64,000 nucleotides of DNA from Phanerochaete sordida (lineage: Eukaryota > Basidiomycota > Agaricomycetes > Polyporales > Phanerochaetaceae): NCBI GenBank assembly GCA_019973155.2, contig BPQB01000065.1, positions 62,001-126,000 on the forward strand, in the 5' to 3' direction. The notes under the pieces are model-generated. The model was not told the DNA's origin and ran no database searches. It saw only the letters and a program-made list of their open reading frames with translations. A program made the translations under genes and the position numbers. This document shows, one piece after another, positions 9,937 to 22,123 of the stretch (positions are counted from its first letter, which is position 1; each line of letters starts with the position of its first letter).

Positions 9937-12900
9937 TCATAGAAACGCAGACACCTTCACCGGCTTGCGTACTGCTGCCGAATTGCCTTCATTGAAGCGA
10001 TAAGATACCGCAGGCTTGGGCGGCGGCGGTGGTTTCGCTGACCGACTGGCGGGTTTGTTGGCACTGGTCTTCTTCGCTAGGATGGGACGTCCGAAGAAGT
10101 CGGTCGGAACCTTCTCCTCGAGGACTTGTTCATGGCGGGCGCGCTTCGTGGCACGAGCAATTGGGTCTGCAGCCATGAGCTTGCCTTCGCCGCCTACAGG
10201 CTCGTCAGGGTCGCTGGAAATGGGTGGTCAGTCCCTTTTGTACGCGATGAACGGGGAACAGGGCTTACCCGTCGCCGAAGAAAGCATGGGCTATAGCTTT
10301 TGGTCTGTCCATCGCTTCGGCTTGCTTGGTGATCAGTTGCGCATCGATCTATCCAAGTAGTGAGATTTTTGGTCTGATGTAGCTCCCGGTCGGCTTACTT
10401 CAGCAGCGACAAGGTGCCTGGTAGCGTACCGCGAGACAGTGATGTCCGCGGCCCTCTTCCCGTCGTAGGTCACGAAGGCATCTACTGGTCTGCAGCAATA
10501 GTCAGGAACTGCGCTCACAAAGCCGTAGAGAATCGACGAACGGGTCGAGTCTGTACATGAGCTGGCCATCTTCTGCCCTCTCTTGGACGAAGCGCAACTC
10601 AAGCGCGACCATGATGTCGACGAGCCGGGTCAGCGTCGCGCGTTCTTCGGGCTTGACGACCTGCTTATTGACCGGCCGTAACGGTGGCGAGATGATCCTG
10701 TTGATCATGGGTGCGAACTCGAGTTGTAGCACGCCGTCGATCGCGAAGTGGCGGAAGGCTCCGCCGTGCCGCGTCCCGGCCGTCAAGAGACACTTCGAGA
10801 GTGACTTGTAGACCTCCTCATTGACCCTCTTCTGCTTGAAATTCTACGCACCATTCAGGTCAGCACCTGATGCGTAAGGCTCTGCAAGAAGAACAAACCT
10901 CCCAATCAGCGGTCGGCCTCTCCACCTTCGGCAGCCCACGCTCCTGGAAAAGTGGGTAGAACGGCACGAGGAGGTATGGCAGGTACTGCAGCAGCGCGTA
11001 CTCGCGCTCCGCGCGCATCTCGCCCGAGAACACATCGTACGTCGTGAGCCACTCGCCCGCGCTGAGGTACCGCGCGAAGCTCGCGTCGTGCCGCCGCAAG
11101 GTCGCATAGTGCTCGAAACAGCCCGTGGCGATCCTGTCCGTTGCGCCGCTCGCTTCGACCGTATGGCTGAGCCTGTTGACGTATCGCGCGAGGTCCTCTT
11201 CGCCTAGCCCGAGCTCCTTGGCGCGGCGGTGCGAGAGCGGCGCGAAGAGGTCGTTGAGCACCGCCGTTTGCGAGACCTCGGATTCCTTCATGCCTGCCGT
11301 TGCGCCACGCACTACTGCCTCGGTCACCTCCTCATTCCGCGCTTTAATGAGCTGGATGGCGACAAAGGGTTCAGCATGGTGCCCTGCGCGACGTTTGGAG
11401 GACACGGCACCTGCAAGGTATTCAAGCACCCTCGAAGGTCGCCCTGGGCCAGTCCGACGAGAGTTGTCAGGGCGCGTGACTGCGCTCTCAGTCCTTCGAT
11501 TTCGCATATCTCTCGGAGACGATTGACAAGGCGGTAGTCGTTTGGTCTGTTGAACCGTACAATTCTTGCAATTGGCCGCAGTTTCACGAGGGCGCTGGCG
11601 TAAAGGTCGTTGCAAATGCACACGATTGGACGAAGTAATGGCCTGTGTGTCTGTGGTTCACCGCGCTTGACTGCTCGGAAATCAAGTCAGTGTCGAGAGA
11701 CCACCTATTATGTCAGAAACGCACCTTTCTTCTTGGGTCTATCATAAGTCAGCTGTACGAGTTTCTGGATGAAACCTGCCGACTGTCGGTCTGTCAGAGC
11801 TGGATATGTGCGCCACGCTTTTCGGAGCTCACGCTGTCGGTGCCTCCAGTAGCTCCATCAATCTCGTCTACGACCAGGAGTGTTGGTTTACTGCTGCCTA
11901 CGGTGGCGCCTGATTCGAGTGCCGGTCGTATTCGCTCGTCCACGATCTGCGCAGACCGAGCGTCGCTTAGGAGAGTCAATGTGAGCCATACCGCGGTGCA
12001 TGTGCTGACCGAAACTACTAGCCGTACCTAGCATTAACCTCAAAGATGTTATAGCCTGCCTGTTTGGCGACTATATGCGCTAGCGTAGTCTTTCCCAGAC
12101 CTGGTGGACCAGAAATGAGCAGGATCTACTCCCGTAGTTAGAGCACTATCGCCTGGACATGTTGGTAACATACCTTCTCTTTCGGTCGATGATACTCGTC
12201 AAGGTTCTCCTCGTCTCGTGCTCTCTTCTTCCCCTTCTTCTTGCCGAAGACGCAGTAGTCCCATTCCTTGACCCATGACATGACGTCGCGGTGTAATCGG
12301 TCGTCGCCGAGTAGATCGATGTACCGCTGCGGACGATAGCGGTCTACCCATAGCGCAGACTCGGTCGACTGTGAGGCCTCTACTTCTGGCTGAGATTCCC
12401 TATCAAACCAGCAAGTCAGAGGCAAAGTCTACACTGAACGGTGGTACTTACTCTCTCGATATCCGCCGCGCCTCGTTCAGTGATATCTCGTCCATCAAGC
12501 GATGTATTGGGATATCAAGCAAGCCTGCTACTCGCTCGCGACGGCTTGCGCTTGTCTGTCCGTTCATATGAGCAGGTGAGACGGAGCAGGCCGTGACAAG
12601 AACCCACTGAAGGCATGCTAAACTTCTTCGGCTTCTTCCTAATGTATACAGATCTGCCGTCGAAAGTTGTGGCGCGTATCGAGAAGGGCGAGCGATAAGA
12701 AGGAAGTGCAGACGGGGGATTGGCTGCCTCGGGAGCCGGCGTTGTCTTCTTGTACGGTTGCAGGAGGTCTCGGACGTCAGGAAGCTCGGGATCATCTGCA
12801 TGATAGAAGCGTCACTGAATGAGAGCAGTCTATGATGAGGAACATACCTTGTGATTGAGAGTTGGCGGAAGGATTTGTATGGGGTTGAGATTCAGTATCT

Positions 12901-13272
12901 GTAACGCATGCTCGTACGTAGGTCCCTTGAGAACAAGCTATCAGGACGTACCGACACGAATTGTTGAATCAGATTCAAATATAGACGATTCGTTGAGCAG
13001 CGTCGACTCTGAAAGAAGGTGGCATGCACGTGTAAGTGAGCCAACAGACAGCGAAACGCGTGCTCACCTCCGAAGTCTATCATCTCTTCGTCTTGTGTGA
13101 TCCTGAGTAGCTCCTCCTGTGCTGTCTCTTCTCGCTCTACAAGCAGACCGTTCTCTGCTTGTTTAAACTCTGGTATGAATTCCTCCGCTTCCATGGGCTC
13201 GTCGAGAGGACCTGAAGACCCGCCAAGCAACGCGCTCGGCTCGCCGAACGCGAATTGGATGCTTGCGTCCAT
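9937..13272 (-). CDS. CTF18: Alternative clamp-loader subunit Ctf18 (AAA+ ATPase)
   Basis: Large subunit of the Ctf18-RFC clamp loader, which handles PCNA in sister-chromatid cohesion and the S-phase checkpoint. About ten or more minus-strand exons, close to 900 residues. It starts MDASIQFAF at 13272 with an acidic N-terminus. The RFC box is W-V-D-R-Y-R-P near 12345. Walker A ([13 protein letters not shown]) lies near 12100, Walker B ([10 protein letters not shown]) near 11870, and sensor 1 (IVCICNDLY) near 11610. Then come RFNRP and [12 protein letters not shown] (sensor 2 region), the collar helices, and a C-terminal tail ending KVSAFL at 9937. The tail contains a PTDFFGRPI segment and a basic/proline run typical of the region binding Ctf8-Dcc1. 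First exon is 13068-13272. Internal exon edges were checked only where motifs cross them. Confidence 0.88.
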
Positions 13273-14163
13273 ATTTCGAACGTCCAGCTCTCAGGCCGCG
13301 GTATAGGGGTGTGCTGCAACGCAGAAAAGGAGCGTCCAAAAGTGAAGGTGCGCCGGTCTTGGCACGAAATACGCGTGTCCGGGCTGGTGGTCGTTGCAGA
13401 GGCGAAGAACGCGGTACAGCGAGTGTGACAAACAGGCGGGAGCGGTATCACGTGCGGTGTGACATTAGTGTCACCTCCGCGCGTCCCATCGCGTCCGCGA
13501 GGTTTTGGATCATTTTGATTCTTTGAAGGTCGAAAGGATATTATCAGCTGAAGCCGAAGCAGTAGAAGACTTGGTACGATTTTTTGTCGTAAATTCTATT
13601 GTTTGCTGTCTGATTTGAGCTTTTATCGAGCTTTTGTCACCGGGAGTGCGGTGGGCTGACTTTGAACCACGGCGGCGTGCTTGCAAACAACTTGTCTGCG
13701 ATGTTTATGAGGTTATGAAGTATACAGACCCTACTCCTATCGTTTGGCTACGCGTGCAATTGATCAGCGTGTTAGGCACCGTCGGTGGTCAACGCACTCC
13801 GTTGGTGTTTCTCACAGACAGATCCTGGCAGTACTGTCAGTAGATGCTACTTATTTCTCCCCCACGCTTCACCCGGAGAAGCTGTACTGTTTTTTGTCTG
13901 ATGATCAGCACGCTTACAAGTATACACCTAGTTGAAGACAATGGACGGGTGGCCCATTGTCTCACCGCCGAGGTGGTTTATCACCTCGGAGGCTTGGCCT
14001 GCGGCCACACTGGTAGTACTTAGTTCGATCAGGCAAACACATTGTGGACAATTCCGAGCCACTTTGGGCGAGGCACATATAAGCTGGGTACCAGCTTCTG
14101 TGGATTTGATAACATCCCAGCTCTTCTTGTTTAAGAGCTACGACGTTGAAGATCCCGGACCCG
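13273..14163. other. Divergent promoter region
   Basis: Between CTF18 (minus) and an F-box gene (plus). No coding signal. Contains two adjacent perfect hairpins at 13936-13989, listed separately. Confidence 0.5.
13936..13989. repeat. Two tandem perfect hairpins
   Basis: Hairpin 1: 9-bp stem AGACAATGG (13936-13944) pairing with CCATTGTCT (13954-13962), 9-base loop. Hairpin 2: 8-bp stem CCGAGGTG (13968-13975) pairing with CACCTCGG (13982-13989), 6-base loop. They sit about 175 bases upstream of the F-box start at 14164, so could be a promoter or leader element. Function unknown. Confidence 0.6.
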
Positions 14164-15426
14164 ATGACCCTACCGTGCTGCTTCAGTCAGCTTCCACAAG
14201 AACTCGTCTACGAGATTCTCGACGATCTCCGAGGCGACACGGAAACGCTGAAATCTTGTTCGCTCGTCTGCAAGACCTGGCATCATCGCTGTTTTCGCAA
14301 CCTCTTCTACCGACTGGTCCGCTATACATTCGACCCTAACTCAGGCCGCCAGGACAAATGGATGGACCGCCAGAAGAGACGTCCGACGGAAGTGTATCCT
14401 ATGCGGATCGCTCTGAACGTCCGACAACTGGAGCTATACGGCATGCAAAAACTGGTTATTTCCGACCTCACCAACACTCTGGTCCTCCTGCCCCGTCTGC
14501 GAACGTTGGTGGTTAAAAACTGTCGTTTGTCCGACGCTGCACCGCCGCCCCACACCTCAGCCATCACCTGGCCCGCCATCCATTCCCTCATGATTGCCTG
14601 TTATCACCAGAGCAAGGAAACGGCGACGCGCATGTGCGACGTGGCCACGCTCCTCGGGCTCTTCTCGCACATCTCCACGCTGACGCTCGATGGCGTGTTC
14701 CGGAACGACTTCTCCTCCGCCCCGCCGACCACATTGACCCGCATCGACGCAATCGTGCTCTGCCCGGGCCTCGACGGCGACATCGAGCTCGAGCTCAAGG
14801 TCACCGACCGCCCGATCCGCATCCTGAGGGCGCACGCGGACCCCGCGAGCGTGCGCTCGCTCCGCCTGCCGGGTACCGACTCACCGGTGTACGACACGCT
14901 CATCTGCAAGCTGTGGAGCCTGCAGACGCTGGCGTACCGGCAGGGCGATGGGGCGCTGGACCTGCATCCCCACGCCCGCCTGCAATCGCTCGCGTACATG
15001 CTCCGCGGAGGCCCGCGGTACACCGCCGAGGGCCGATGGACGAGCCACGAGCTCGACAGCGCGTGGGACGACATGGTGGAGGACCTCGCGACGGCTGTGA
15101 CCGCAGAACTACGCGAGCTGTCTTTGGTCGTGCCCGCCTCGGACAGGATGCGGCTGAGATGGGAGTCTCCGTCGGACAAGGAACGTGCCGCGCTGCTGGC
15201 CGACCTGTCCTTCAACGCAAGCTGGCATAAGCGCATGGCAGACAACAAACTCAAAGGCATACTGGCAAGGGCCCCGCAGCTGAAGGTCGTACGCGTATTG
15301 GTACGGCTCAGTTATGAGTCCATAGCACTCGAGGATCGAAAGAACGAGGATCTTTCCCTCGTCAAGGCAGCAGACGACACATGGATTGTTCGGTTGCGGG
15401 TCGACCACTTCTTGCATCGGTCTTGA
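14164..15426 (+). CDS. F-box protein, single exon
   Basis: Second F-box protein of the window, 420 aa, without introns, which is common for the large expanded F-box families of Agaricomycetes. The start is the first in-frame ATG. Residues 5-45 form the F-box: CFSQLPQELVYEILDDL, then LKSCSLVCKTWHHRCFRNLF. The rest is a leucine-rich region with spaced blocks such as LRTLVVKNCRLSD, ISTLTLDGVF and LRELSLVV that look like irregular leucine-rich repeats forming the substrate-binding part. It is not closely similar to the F-box protein at 7.2-9.3 kb. Likely an SCF adaptor; the target cannot be inferred. Confidence 0.75.
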   Translation: MTLPCCFSQLPQELVYEILDDLRGDTETLKSCSLVCKTWHHRCFRNLFYRLVRYTFDPNSGRQDKWMDRQKRRPTEVYPMRIALNVRQLELYGMQKLVISDLTNTLVLLPRLRTLVVKNCRLSDAAPPPHTSAITWPAIHSLMIACYHQSKETATRMCDVATLLGLFSHISTLTLDGVFRNDFSSAPPTTLTRIDAIVLCPGLDGDIELELKVTDRPIRILRAHADPASVRSLRLPGTDSPVYDTLICKLWSLQTLAYRQGDGALDLHPHARLQSLAYMLRGGPRYTAEGRWTSHELDSAWDDMVEDLATAVTAELRELSLVVPASDRMRLRWESPSDKERAALLADLSFNASWHKRMADNKLKGILARAPQLKVVRVLVRLSYESIALEDRKNEDLSLVKAADDTWIVRLRVDHFLHRS

Positions 15427-15588
15427 TAGTTCAACGTGCGCCAGTACGACCAATGTAGATAGGCCATCTCGCGCAGCCAGATAATCATGTCCAAATGACC
15501 AGTGAATAAATGAGAAGCAGTCTACAATACAGTGAGAGGATGTAAGCGAAGCAGGAAAGCGAGGACAAAGAGAAGGGCAGGAGGGAAC

Positions 15589-17747
15589 CTAAAACTTGAA
15601 GTCCTTCTCCTTCCTGTTGTCTCGCTCGCGGTCCATCTTCTGCTTCTTCTTCGCCATCTCCTTCGCGATCATGTCCGAGAAGTCTTCCCGGCCATTCGCG
15701 CCGGGGACGCCCGCGTTGCCGCGCGCCGCTTGGTCGTACCGGCGGCGGAGCTCCTCCTCCGAGAGGCCCTCGAGCTCCGACGCGTCGATGGAGATGTCGA
15801 CTCCGTTCGCCTTGCGCTGTGCAGCGAAGCGAATCAGCATAGGCGCACAGGGGTCGGTAGACGTGCGACGTACCTTTGTCCCGCGCTCGTCGCCGAGCAC
15901 TGGGATGGCCGCGTTCGCGTTCGCAACAGCGCTGACGTCGTAGCCGCGCTCGCTGCCCATGAGGCCGCGCACCGACGTCTGCTTCTCGGGCACAACCTGG
16001 TACAGCGAGCGGGGCCCGCTGTCGGCGGCCTCGCTTGGTGCTCGTGTGGCATTCTTGCGCAGCTCCAGGAAGTCGGGCGTCTCGAGCCCACCAGCAACCG
16101 TCGAGACCACGCTTGTCATTCCCGATGGTGTCTCGAGGCCAGATGGTGTCTGCATGCCATCTTGCGGCGCCGGCTCGGCCTCTTCCTCTTCTTCGGACTC
16201 CTCTTCGTCGGATTCTTCCTCTTCCTCTGCGGTGGACGAATCAGCGAAGGCCAATCTGGAGTGGGCTTAAAGATCGCACCTTCCTCTGGTTCCAGCTCAC
16301 CCCATGGTGCTCGGTCGACAGGCTCACCACCTTGCTGCTCGGAACAAATTAGCCATGGGATGAACAAATGGTTTCGGTATGACGCACATCAGCATCCGAT
16401 GTCTTGGGTAGGACACCGAAGACATCACCATACAATGGTCGATTGTATTCGTCCAAAGGCGGCTTACCCCAGCCACCAGGATGGAAACCCCATTGAGCGC
16501 TGGTCAAGACGAGATTCAGAGTCGGTATGTGATATGAATACAGACCGGAACACTCACCCTTCGGGGATAGGCGCATTCAGCCCGGGTATCCGTAATGTTG
16601 GATAGCTGGGAGGAGGACCAAAGCGTTGCATACTGATCAGCCACGGTGGCGGTGCCAGAGGCGGAATGGACAGCGCCTCCACAAGCTCGGGGGACAACTC
16701 TCCAGGACGTTTGTGCTTAAGTTGTGTTTCGAACTCTTTGCCTTCATAGTACCTGTCAGACGTACAATCAACCAAACCGTGGAAGAGGGGGCACGGCCAA
16801 CTTACATCTCTCCGAACCCGGTGACATTCGGTTTCGTCATGTGTTTGAAGAACGCGTCGTGAAGTTTCTGGTAGTCGATGTCGACCTTGCCCATCTTTGG
16901 CTGGACACGTTCACGGGTCTTGGCCTTCAGCGACATGTTGGCTTCCTTCTCCTTGACCGCGTCGCGCATGGTGGCAATGCCTGTGTCGGCGATATACGAC
17001 GGAAGCTGGAATGGAGGTTTCTCAATACCGCGCTTTCCCTGCAGATAATCGCGCTTGGCACTCCAGTGAGCGGGTATAGGGACCGTATTCCGGTAGCTCT
17101 TGAGATGCAGGAGGATGCGTGGGTCTGCTGCGGTGACATCTGTCCACTCGACGACTTCAGGCTTCTTGACAAGCTGCTTCAGCTCGGCGACGGTGAGCCT
17201 GTTCATTTTCCGGGCCTTCTTTTTGGATAACGGCTTCTTCTCTTCCGTGTCTGAATCCCCTTCCGACTCCATGTCGTCGTCTGAGTAGATGATCTCGCCC
17301 TTCGCGCGTTCCCCATCTCGTGTTTGCTGAGAATTGCATTAGTATCAAATAAGAGAGAGATTTAGAGACGGGCGCACCGTGGCAGACTCGGGAGGTGGCT
17401 GAAAGCGTGCAAAGACGTCGGAGAATGCTTCGAGAGCAGTCCCTTTGACTTCCAACTGCTCAGACACGTACTCAACATTCATAGGCACATCCTCGTCCTC
17501 CTCCTTGACCTCTTCCTTGACGTTGCCATTCGTTTCCTGGCGAGACGTATGGGTTAGCTGGCGCTCTCCGGGGCGGACGGTTCGTGAGACGTACGGGTGT
17601 GGGGGTGACCGACTGCTCTGCCTTCTTCTGCTTGGCCTTGAGTCGCCTGAGCTGATTCTTGGACTTGACTTTGCCGTTGGCCTTTACGCCGTTGACGCCG
17701 TCTGTGCCGTTGTGGAGGGCGACTGGTGCTGCGACGGCGGTGGCCAT
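15589..17747 (-). CDS. CUS1: Splicing factor 3B subunit 2 (Cus1/SAP145)
   Basis: U2 snRNP component of the SF3B complex that stabilises U2 on the branch site. Eight minus-strand exons: 17595-17747, 17378-17536, 16806-17326, 16558-16752, 16388-16499, 16280-16334, 15874-16226 and 15589-15816, giving 591 aa. Order: basic N-terminus (KNQLRRLKAKQKK), an acidic stretch, and the DUF382 core (KLSKKKAR-type basic run, LKQLVKKPEVVEWTD, ADPRILLHLKSYRNTVPIP, HWSAKRDYLQGKRG). Then comes the PSP domain (PGELSPELVEALSIPPLAPPPWL, MQRFGPPPSYP, IPGLNAPIP) and GGWGKPPLDEYNRPLYGDVFG. The C-terminus has a long Glu/Ser acidic run and ends KEKDFKF. All boundaries keep frame. The order and motifs are diagnostic of SF3B2. 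Confidence 0.93.
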
Positions 17748-18072
17748 AATGAACGCCAGGCGACGTGAAGCGAATGCGGCTCAGTGACAAGGGTGACTTG
17801 CTCACGTAAGCAGCTTCCACCAACGATGCCCTTGAGGCGGAGCATGAAACGCGGACCCCCGCCCCTGCCAGACACGGGCGCTAGACTGGGCGGAGCGGGA
17901 AACGGACCGGCATTGCCCGCCATGATGCATTTCGAATGGGCGAGAAATTTGCTCTCGAGTCTTTCGACCACCACCAGATCTATCGATCTCAGCTTACTCG
18001 CTCACCGCTTCATACGCCCCAGTCGACCCCCAGTCGACCTCCAAAAAGAACCTTCAACAAGAAGAAGCCAAT
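17748..18072. other. Divergent promoter of CUS1 and eIF4A
   Basis: Short shared upstream region of two divergent housekeeping genes. No gene seen. Confidence 0.45.
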
Positions 18073-19598
18073 ATGTCGACGTGAGGGCCCTTCACAATCG
18101 ATACCAGGACGCGAAACTGATCGCGAGTCGTTTTGTAGAGAACAGCTCCAGGATGTTCAGGAGAACGAGATTGAGTCCAACTGGGACCAGATCGTTGACA
18201 AGTGAGTCGCAAAGGCTTCGGATACACTTGAAGGATTCTAATTCGCGCCCCCTGCGCAGCTTCGACAACATGGAACTGAAGCCCGAGCTGCTTCGTGGTA
18301 TCTACGCCTACGGGTGAGTCCTCGCCACACACTCCTGAAACTTTTCGCGTCCTTACCGAGAACAGTTTCGAGCGCCCCTCTGCTATCCAGCAGCGCGCCA
18401 TTGTCCCCGTCATCAAGGGCCACGATGTCATTGCCCAGGCCCAGTCGGGTACCGGCAAGACCGCCACTTTCTCCATCTCCATCCTCCAGCAGATCGACCC
18501 CGCCATCAAGGGCACCCAGGCTCTCATCCTTGCCCCCACCCGCGAGCTCGCTCAGCAGATCCAGAAGGTCGTTATTGCTCTTGGCGACTACATGAACATC
18601 GAGTGCCATGCTTGTGTCGGTGGTACCAACGTCCGTGAGGACATGGCCAAGCTCCAGGAGGGTGTTCACGTCGTTGTCGGTACCCCCGGCCGTGTCTACG
18701 ACATGATCAACCGCCGCGCTCTCCGCTCCGACACCATCAAGATCTTCTGTCTCGACGAGGCCGATGAGATGCTGTCCCGTGGTTTCAAGGACCAGATCTA
18801 CGAGGTCTTCCAGCTCCTTCCCCAGGATACCCAGGTCGTCCTCCTCTCCGCCACCATGCCCGCGGATGTCCTCGAGGTCACCAAGAAGTTCATGCGTGAC
18901 CCCGTCCGTATCCTCGTCAAGCGCGACGAGCTCACCCTTGAGGGTATCAAGCAGTTCTACATCGCCGTCGAGAAGGAGGAGTGGAAGCTCGACACGCTCT
19001 GCGATCTCTACGAGACCGTTACCATCACTCAGGCTGTCATCTTCTGCAACACTCGCCGGAAAGTCGACTGGCTGACGGAGAAGATGCATGCTCGCGAGTT
19101 CACCGTCTCGGCTATGGTAAGCCTCAAAATGCTGTTGACAGTTGCGATACTGACTCGATTGCGCTATCAGCACGGTGACATGGAGCAGAAGCAGCGTGAG
19201 GTCCTGATGAAGGAGTTCCGCTCAGGATCTTCTCGTGTCCTCATCACCACCGATCTGCTTGCTCGTGGTATTGATGTCCAGCAAGTCTCCCTTGTCATCA
19301 ACTACGATCTGCCCACCAACCGCGAGAACTACATCCACCGTATCGGCCGTGGTGGTCGTTTCGGTCGCAAGGGTGTCGCCATCAACTTCGTCACCACCGA
19401 GGACGTGCGCATGCTCCGTGACATTGAACGTGAGTCCCGTTACGCCCTGTTTCATCGCCAGCTGGCTCACCCCTTTATTCTACGCAGAGTTCTACAACAC
19501 CCAGATTGACGAGATGCCGCTGAACGTCGCGTAAGTACCCGTCTACTTTAGACATTTGTGGACGTGTACTGATAGTTTCATACAGCGATTTGATTTAG
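18073..19598 (+). CDS. TIF1: Translation initiation factor eIF4A (DEAD-box RNA helicase)
   Basis: ATP-dependent RNA helicase of the cap-binding complex eIF4F. Seven exons: 18073-18080 (8 nt), 18139-18201, 18260-18313, 18366-19116, 19171-19429, 19488-19530 and 19586-19598, giving 396 aa (yeast eIF4A has 395). All helicase motifs are visible: FERPSAIQQ (Q motif), AQSGTGKT (I), PTRELAQQ (Ia), GTPGR (Ib), DEAD (II), SAT (III), ARGID (V), [11 protein letters not shown] (VI). The C-terminus is [11 protein letters not shown]. Codons are strongly biased to C-ending forms, which also opens long meaningless frames on the opposite strand, as expected for a highly expressed gene. The first exon encodes only MST before the conserved ENEIESNWD segment; a differently spliced N-terminus is possible. 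Confidence 0.95.
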
Positions 19599-20918
19599 AC
19601 GATTTATATCCTACCCTACGCCCGCACACTGCAAGCCATCAGCTGCACCACGAAATCGATACGGATCCAGGCGGATCACCTCATCTCTCGCTCGACCCTC
19701 GACATACAATCTGCATCTCGTTTTCACTCCACGCTGTATATCTGCCACGACGGGATCCAATCACGCGTTTCTGTTCCTTACTCAGGCCTCTGTCTCATTG
19801 TTCGTTCTGGTTACTCTTTATTTTCGCGCTCCCTCTAGTCTTTGACTGTCCCCCAAAAGTGTAGTGCACCATGTACTATGAGAATATGCCTTTGTCGCTA
19901 GTAGATATCTTACGACCGCCATGTTCACGTTCTTCCACCGCAGCGTGCAGGCAGTGTGTCGGGGTCCGGGGCTGTGTCTGCTTTCCGGGGTCTCGCCGTG
20001 TGCTTCTGCAAATCGCCCAAATTAGGCAGGCAAGTTCGGGGGCGGGAGGTGTTCGGCGAGGCGGTGCAGATGGCTGATGCGCTCGTTCTTCATCTCCACG
20101 CGCTTTCTGCACGTCGACCGCGCCCGAGCGGCCAGAGCGAGAGGTATGTGGCCTGTCTACGGCGAAAGAAATCGTGCGTGGCGTGCGTGCCCGCCGTCGC
20201 TCTCGAGGCTGTGCTGGCGCCGGTCCTGCCAGGGGCCGATGCGCTCAATCCCAGACTCCTGACCCTGGCGGATGAAAATGAACCTGTCCTGCAATCTTTT
20301 CCCGCGTCCGAGTCCGACCGCCGCAGCCGCCACCCCTGCGGTTCTGCATGAGTAGCAGTGACGGGTAAAATCCACCCCCTCTCGTCATTCGTACAAAGGG
20401 TCTCGCATCCCAACCGAGCCACTCGCAGCGAACTTCCCAGAAGCTGACCCCTCCCCAGGAATCAAAGTCTCAGTCTGTGTCACCATCCCGCTGAAACTCT
20501 ACACGGACTTTACGGACGTGTCCCGACCCGGTATGCCCGCGTGCTGACCTCTCACTCGACCGTGAGTCCCTTTTGATCTCTTTCCTTTCACCACCACCTT
20601 AGCTTACGTTCGATTAATCCTCTCTCGCCGCCCGCCTTGCTCTATCTTTGTCCAGGTAGCCACTCTTCTTGCACAACACGCTTCTTTTGTCTTCTCCCTT
20701 GTGGCCACCTCCGAGCCGACAACCTGGCCTCTGCACCGACCGATTTCATTGTACCCTCCGGACCTTGTACTCAATCCCGCACACCCTACATAAACATGGT
20801 CAGTCTAGGTTTCCATACATCCACCACGAGCCCCCCGTCTCCTGATAATCAACGCCTCCATCGCACCGTGTGCTGATTTATTTGAAACGACGCTGCATAA
20901 AAACAGTACGCGCAAACG
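19599..20918. other. Spacer and upstream region of the phosphatase gene
   Basis: About 1.3 kb without a recognisable gene. From about 20570 the sequence is rich in C and T (promoter-like). An ATG at about 20797 followed directly by GTCAGT, with an AAAAACAG acceptor near 20905, could be a tiny upstream exon joining in frame to the phosphatase; unproven. Confidence 0.4.
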
Positions 20919-21482
20919 ATGCGGCCCAAGGTTGCCCTGGCCTCCATCTCCCCCATCAACATTGCGTCCTGCTACGCCGCACCCATGTCGCCGTCGGGCC
21001 GCCGCCGCACGCCAGCAGCCGACGCCACGTCTGCGGGGCCGACCGAGATCGTGCCGCGGGTCTTCCTCGCCGACCTTGCAGCCGCGGAGGACGCCAATGT
21101 GCTCGCGCGGCTCGGGATCACGCATGTGCTCTCGGCGATGCGCGGGAGCGTCGCGCTGCCGCCGTCCGCGCCGCCGCTCGTGTGCCTGCAGCTGCCGCTG
21201 CAGGACAGCCCGTTCGCGGAGCTCGCGGAGCACCTCCCGCGCGCCGCGGCGTTCGTCGCGGACGCGCTCGCAGACCCGCGCGCGCGCGTGCTCGTGCACT
21301 GCGTGCAGGGCGTCAGCCGCAGCGCGAGCGTCGTGTGCGCGTTCCTCATGCACGCGTACGGCTGGACGCCTGCGCAGGCGCTGCAGTTCGTGAAGAGCAA
21401 GCGGCCGAGCGCGGACCCGAACGCGGGCTTCGTCGCGCAGCTCGGGGAGTACCACGAGACGTTGCGTGCGGCGAGGCGGTGA
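20919..21482 (+). CDS. Dual-specificity protein phosphatase
   Basis: Cysteine-based phosphatase of the DUSP family, 187 aa in one exon. An N-terminal Ser/Pro/Arg-rich stretch is followed by EIVPRVFLADLAAAED, the usual start of the DUSP fold (I-x-P-x-L-x-L-G). LGITHVLS follows, then QDSPFAELAEHL and the catalytic loop HCVQGVSRSAS (H-C-x5-R-S) with Cys as nucleophile. The fold closes with FLMHAYGWTPAQALQFVKSKRP. The core is only about 140 residues, with no extra targeting or CH2 domain, so it resembles small atypical DUSPs such as the DUSP12/Yvh1 core without its zinc-binding tail. Extremely GC-rich (many GCG/CGC codons) compared with the flanks. Substrate unknown. A small upstream exon may exist (see the preceding spacer). 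Confidence 0.85.
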   Translation: MRPKVALASISPINIASCYAAPMSPSGRRRTPAADATSAGPTEIVPRVFLADLAAAEDANVLARLGITHVLSAMRGSVALPPSAPPLVCLQLPLQDSPFAELAEHLPRAAAFVADALADPRARVLVHCVQGVSRSASVVCAFLMHAYGWTPAQALQFVKSKRPSADPNAGFVAQLGEYHETLRAARR

Positions 21483-22123
21483 GCGCGGCGGGCTAGGGGG
21501 GACGGTCGCGTGCTGGGTCTCGGCAAGAGGTGAGATTGCATATCAAACTCTGATGCCCTCCAGAGGGGCCGCTTTGCCTCTTTACTGACGCGGGGCGTAG
21601 CCTACCCACAGAGATCACGACCTGATTGCCCGCCGCCGTAGCCACGCAGTGCACTCCCATGCCACCCTCGCTTGGCTCGCTGGGAATAGTAGTGCGGGTT
21701 CCCACCCGTCCCGCCTTACATTCGGACTTCACGACATACGCTACGTACAACACTAGTCCCCTACGCTATTCTTGAATAATCGCCCCCCGCCCGATTGGAA
21801 CTCTCATGACCCACACGACCAACCCAAAAGTTATATCCACTTGATGTTCTTCATACCCTGCCTGGCTGGTTCAGAATCACATCGTTTCTTCCTGCATCTC
21901 ATCCATTTGACTAGATACGCTGTTGTATGTTGAGTTAGAATCGCAGTTATATGATGATACATAGATTGAAATACGCATGTATACCACATGACGAGAAGCT
22001 TAAAAAAGTACAGCGCATTTATGCGTCGTCCCACACACATGTCCGTGTCCGCAGTCGTCTGCCAGATCCTTTGCCATGCACGCAATGAGATATCCCTGGA
22101 CGCCACTATCAACAAAGGACAAT
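21483..22123. other. Spacer containing duplicated Rab 3' flank
   Basis: No gene. From about 21940 to 22090 the sequence matches 26200-26340, the 3' flank of the intact Rab gene (shared TATGATGATACATAGATT and neighbouring blocks). The duplication therefore covered the 3' untranslated region as well as the coding exons. Confidence 0.6.

Noticed and set aside
15532..16605. 357-codon plus-strand frame
   Set aside because: Antisense of the CUS1/SF3B2 exons, which have diagnostic motifs and splice sites on the minus strand.
18238..19173. 311-codon open frame on the minus strand
   Set aside because: Exact antisense of eIF4A; opened by its strong codon bias and rich in Asp/Glu/Leu/Val, with no domain.
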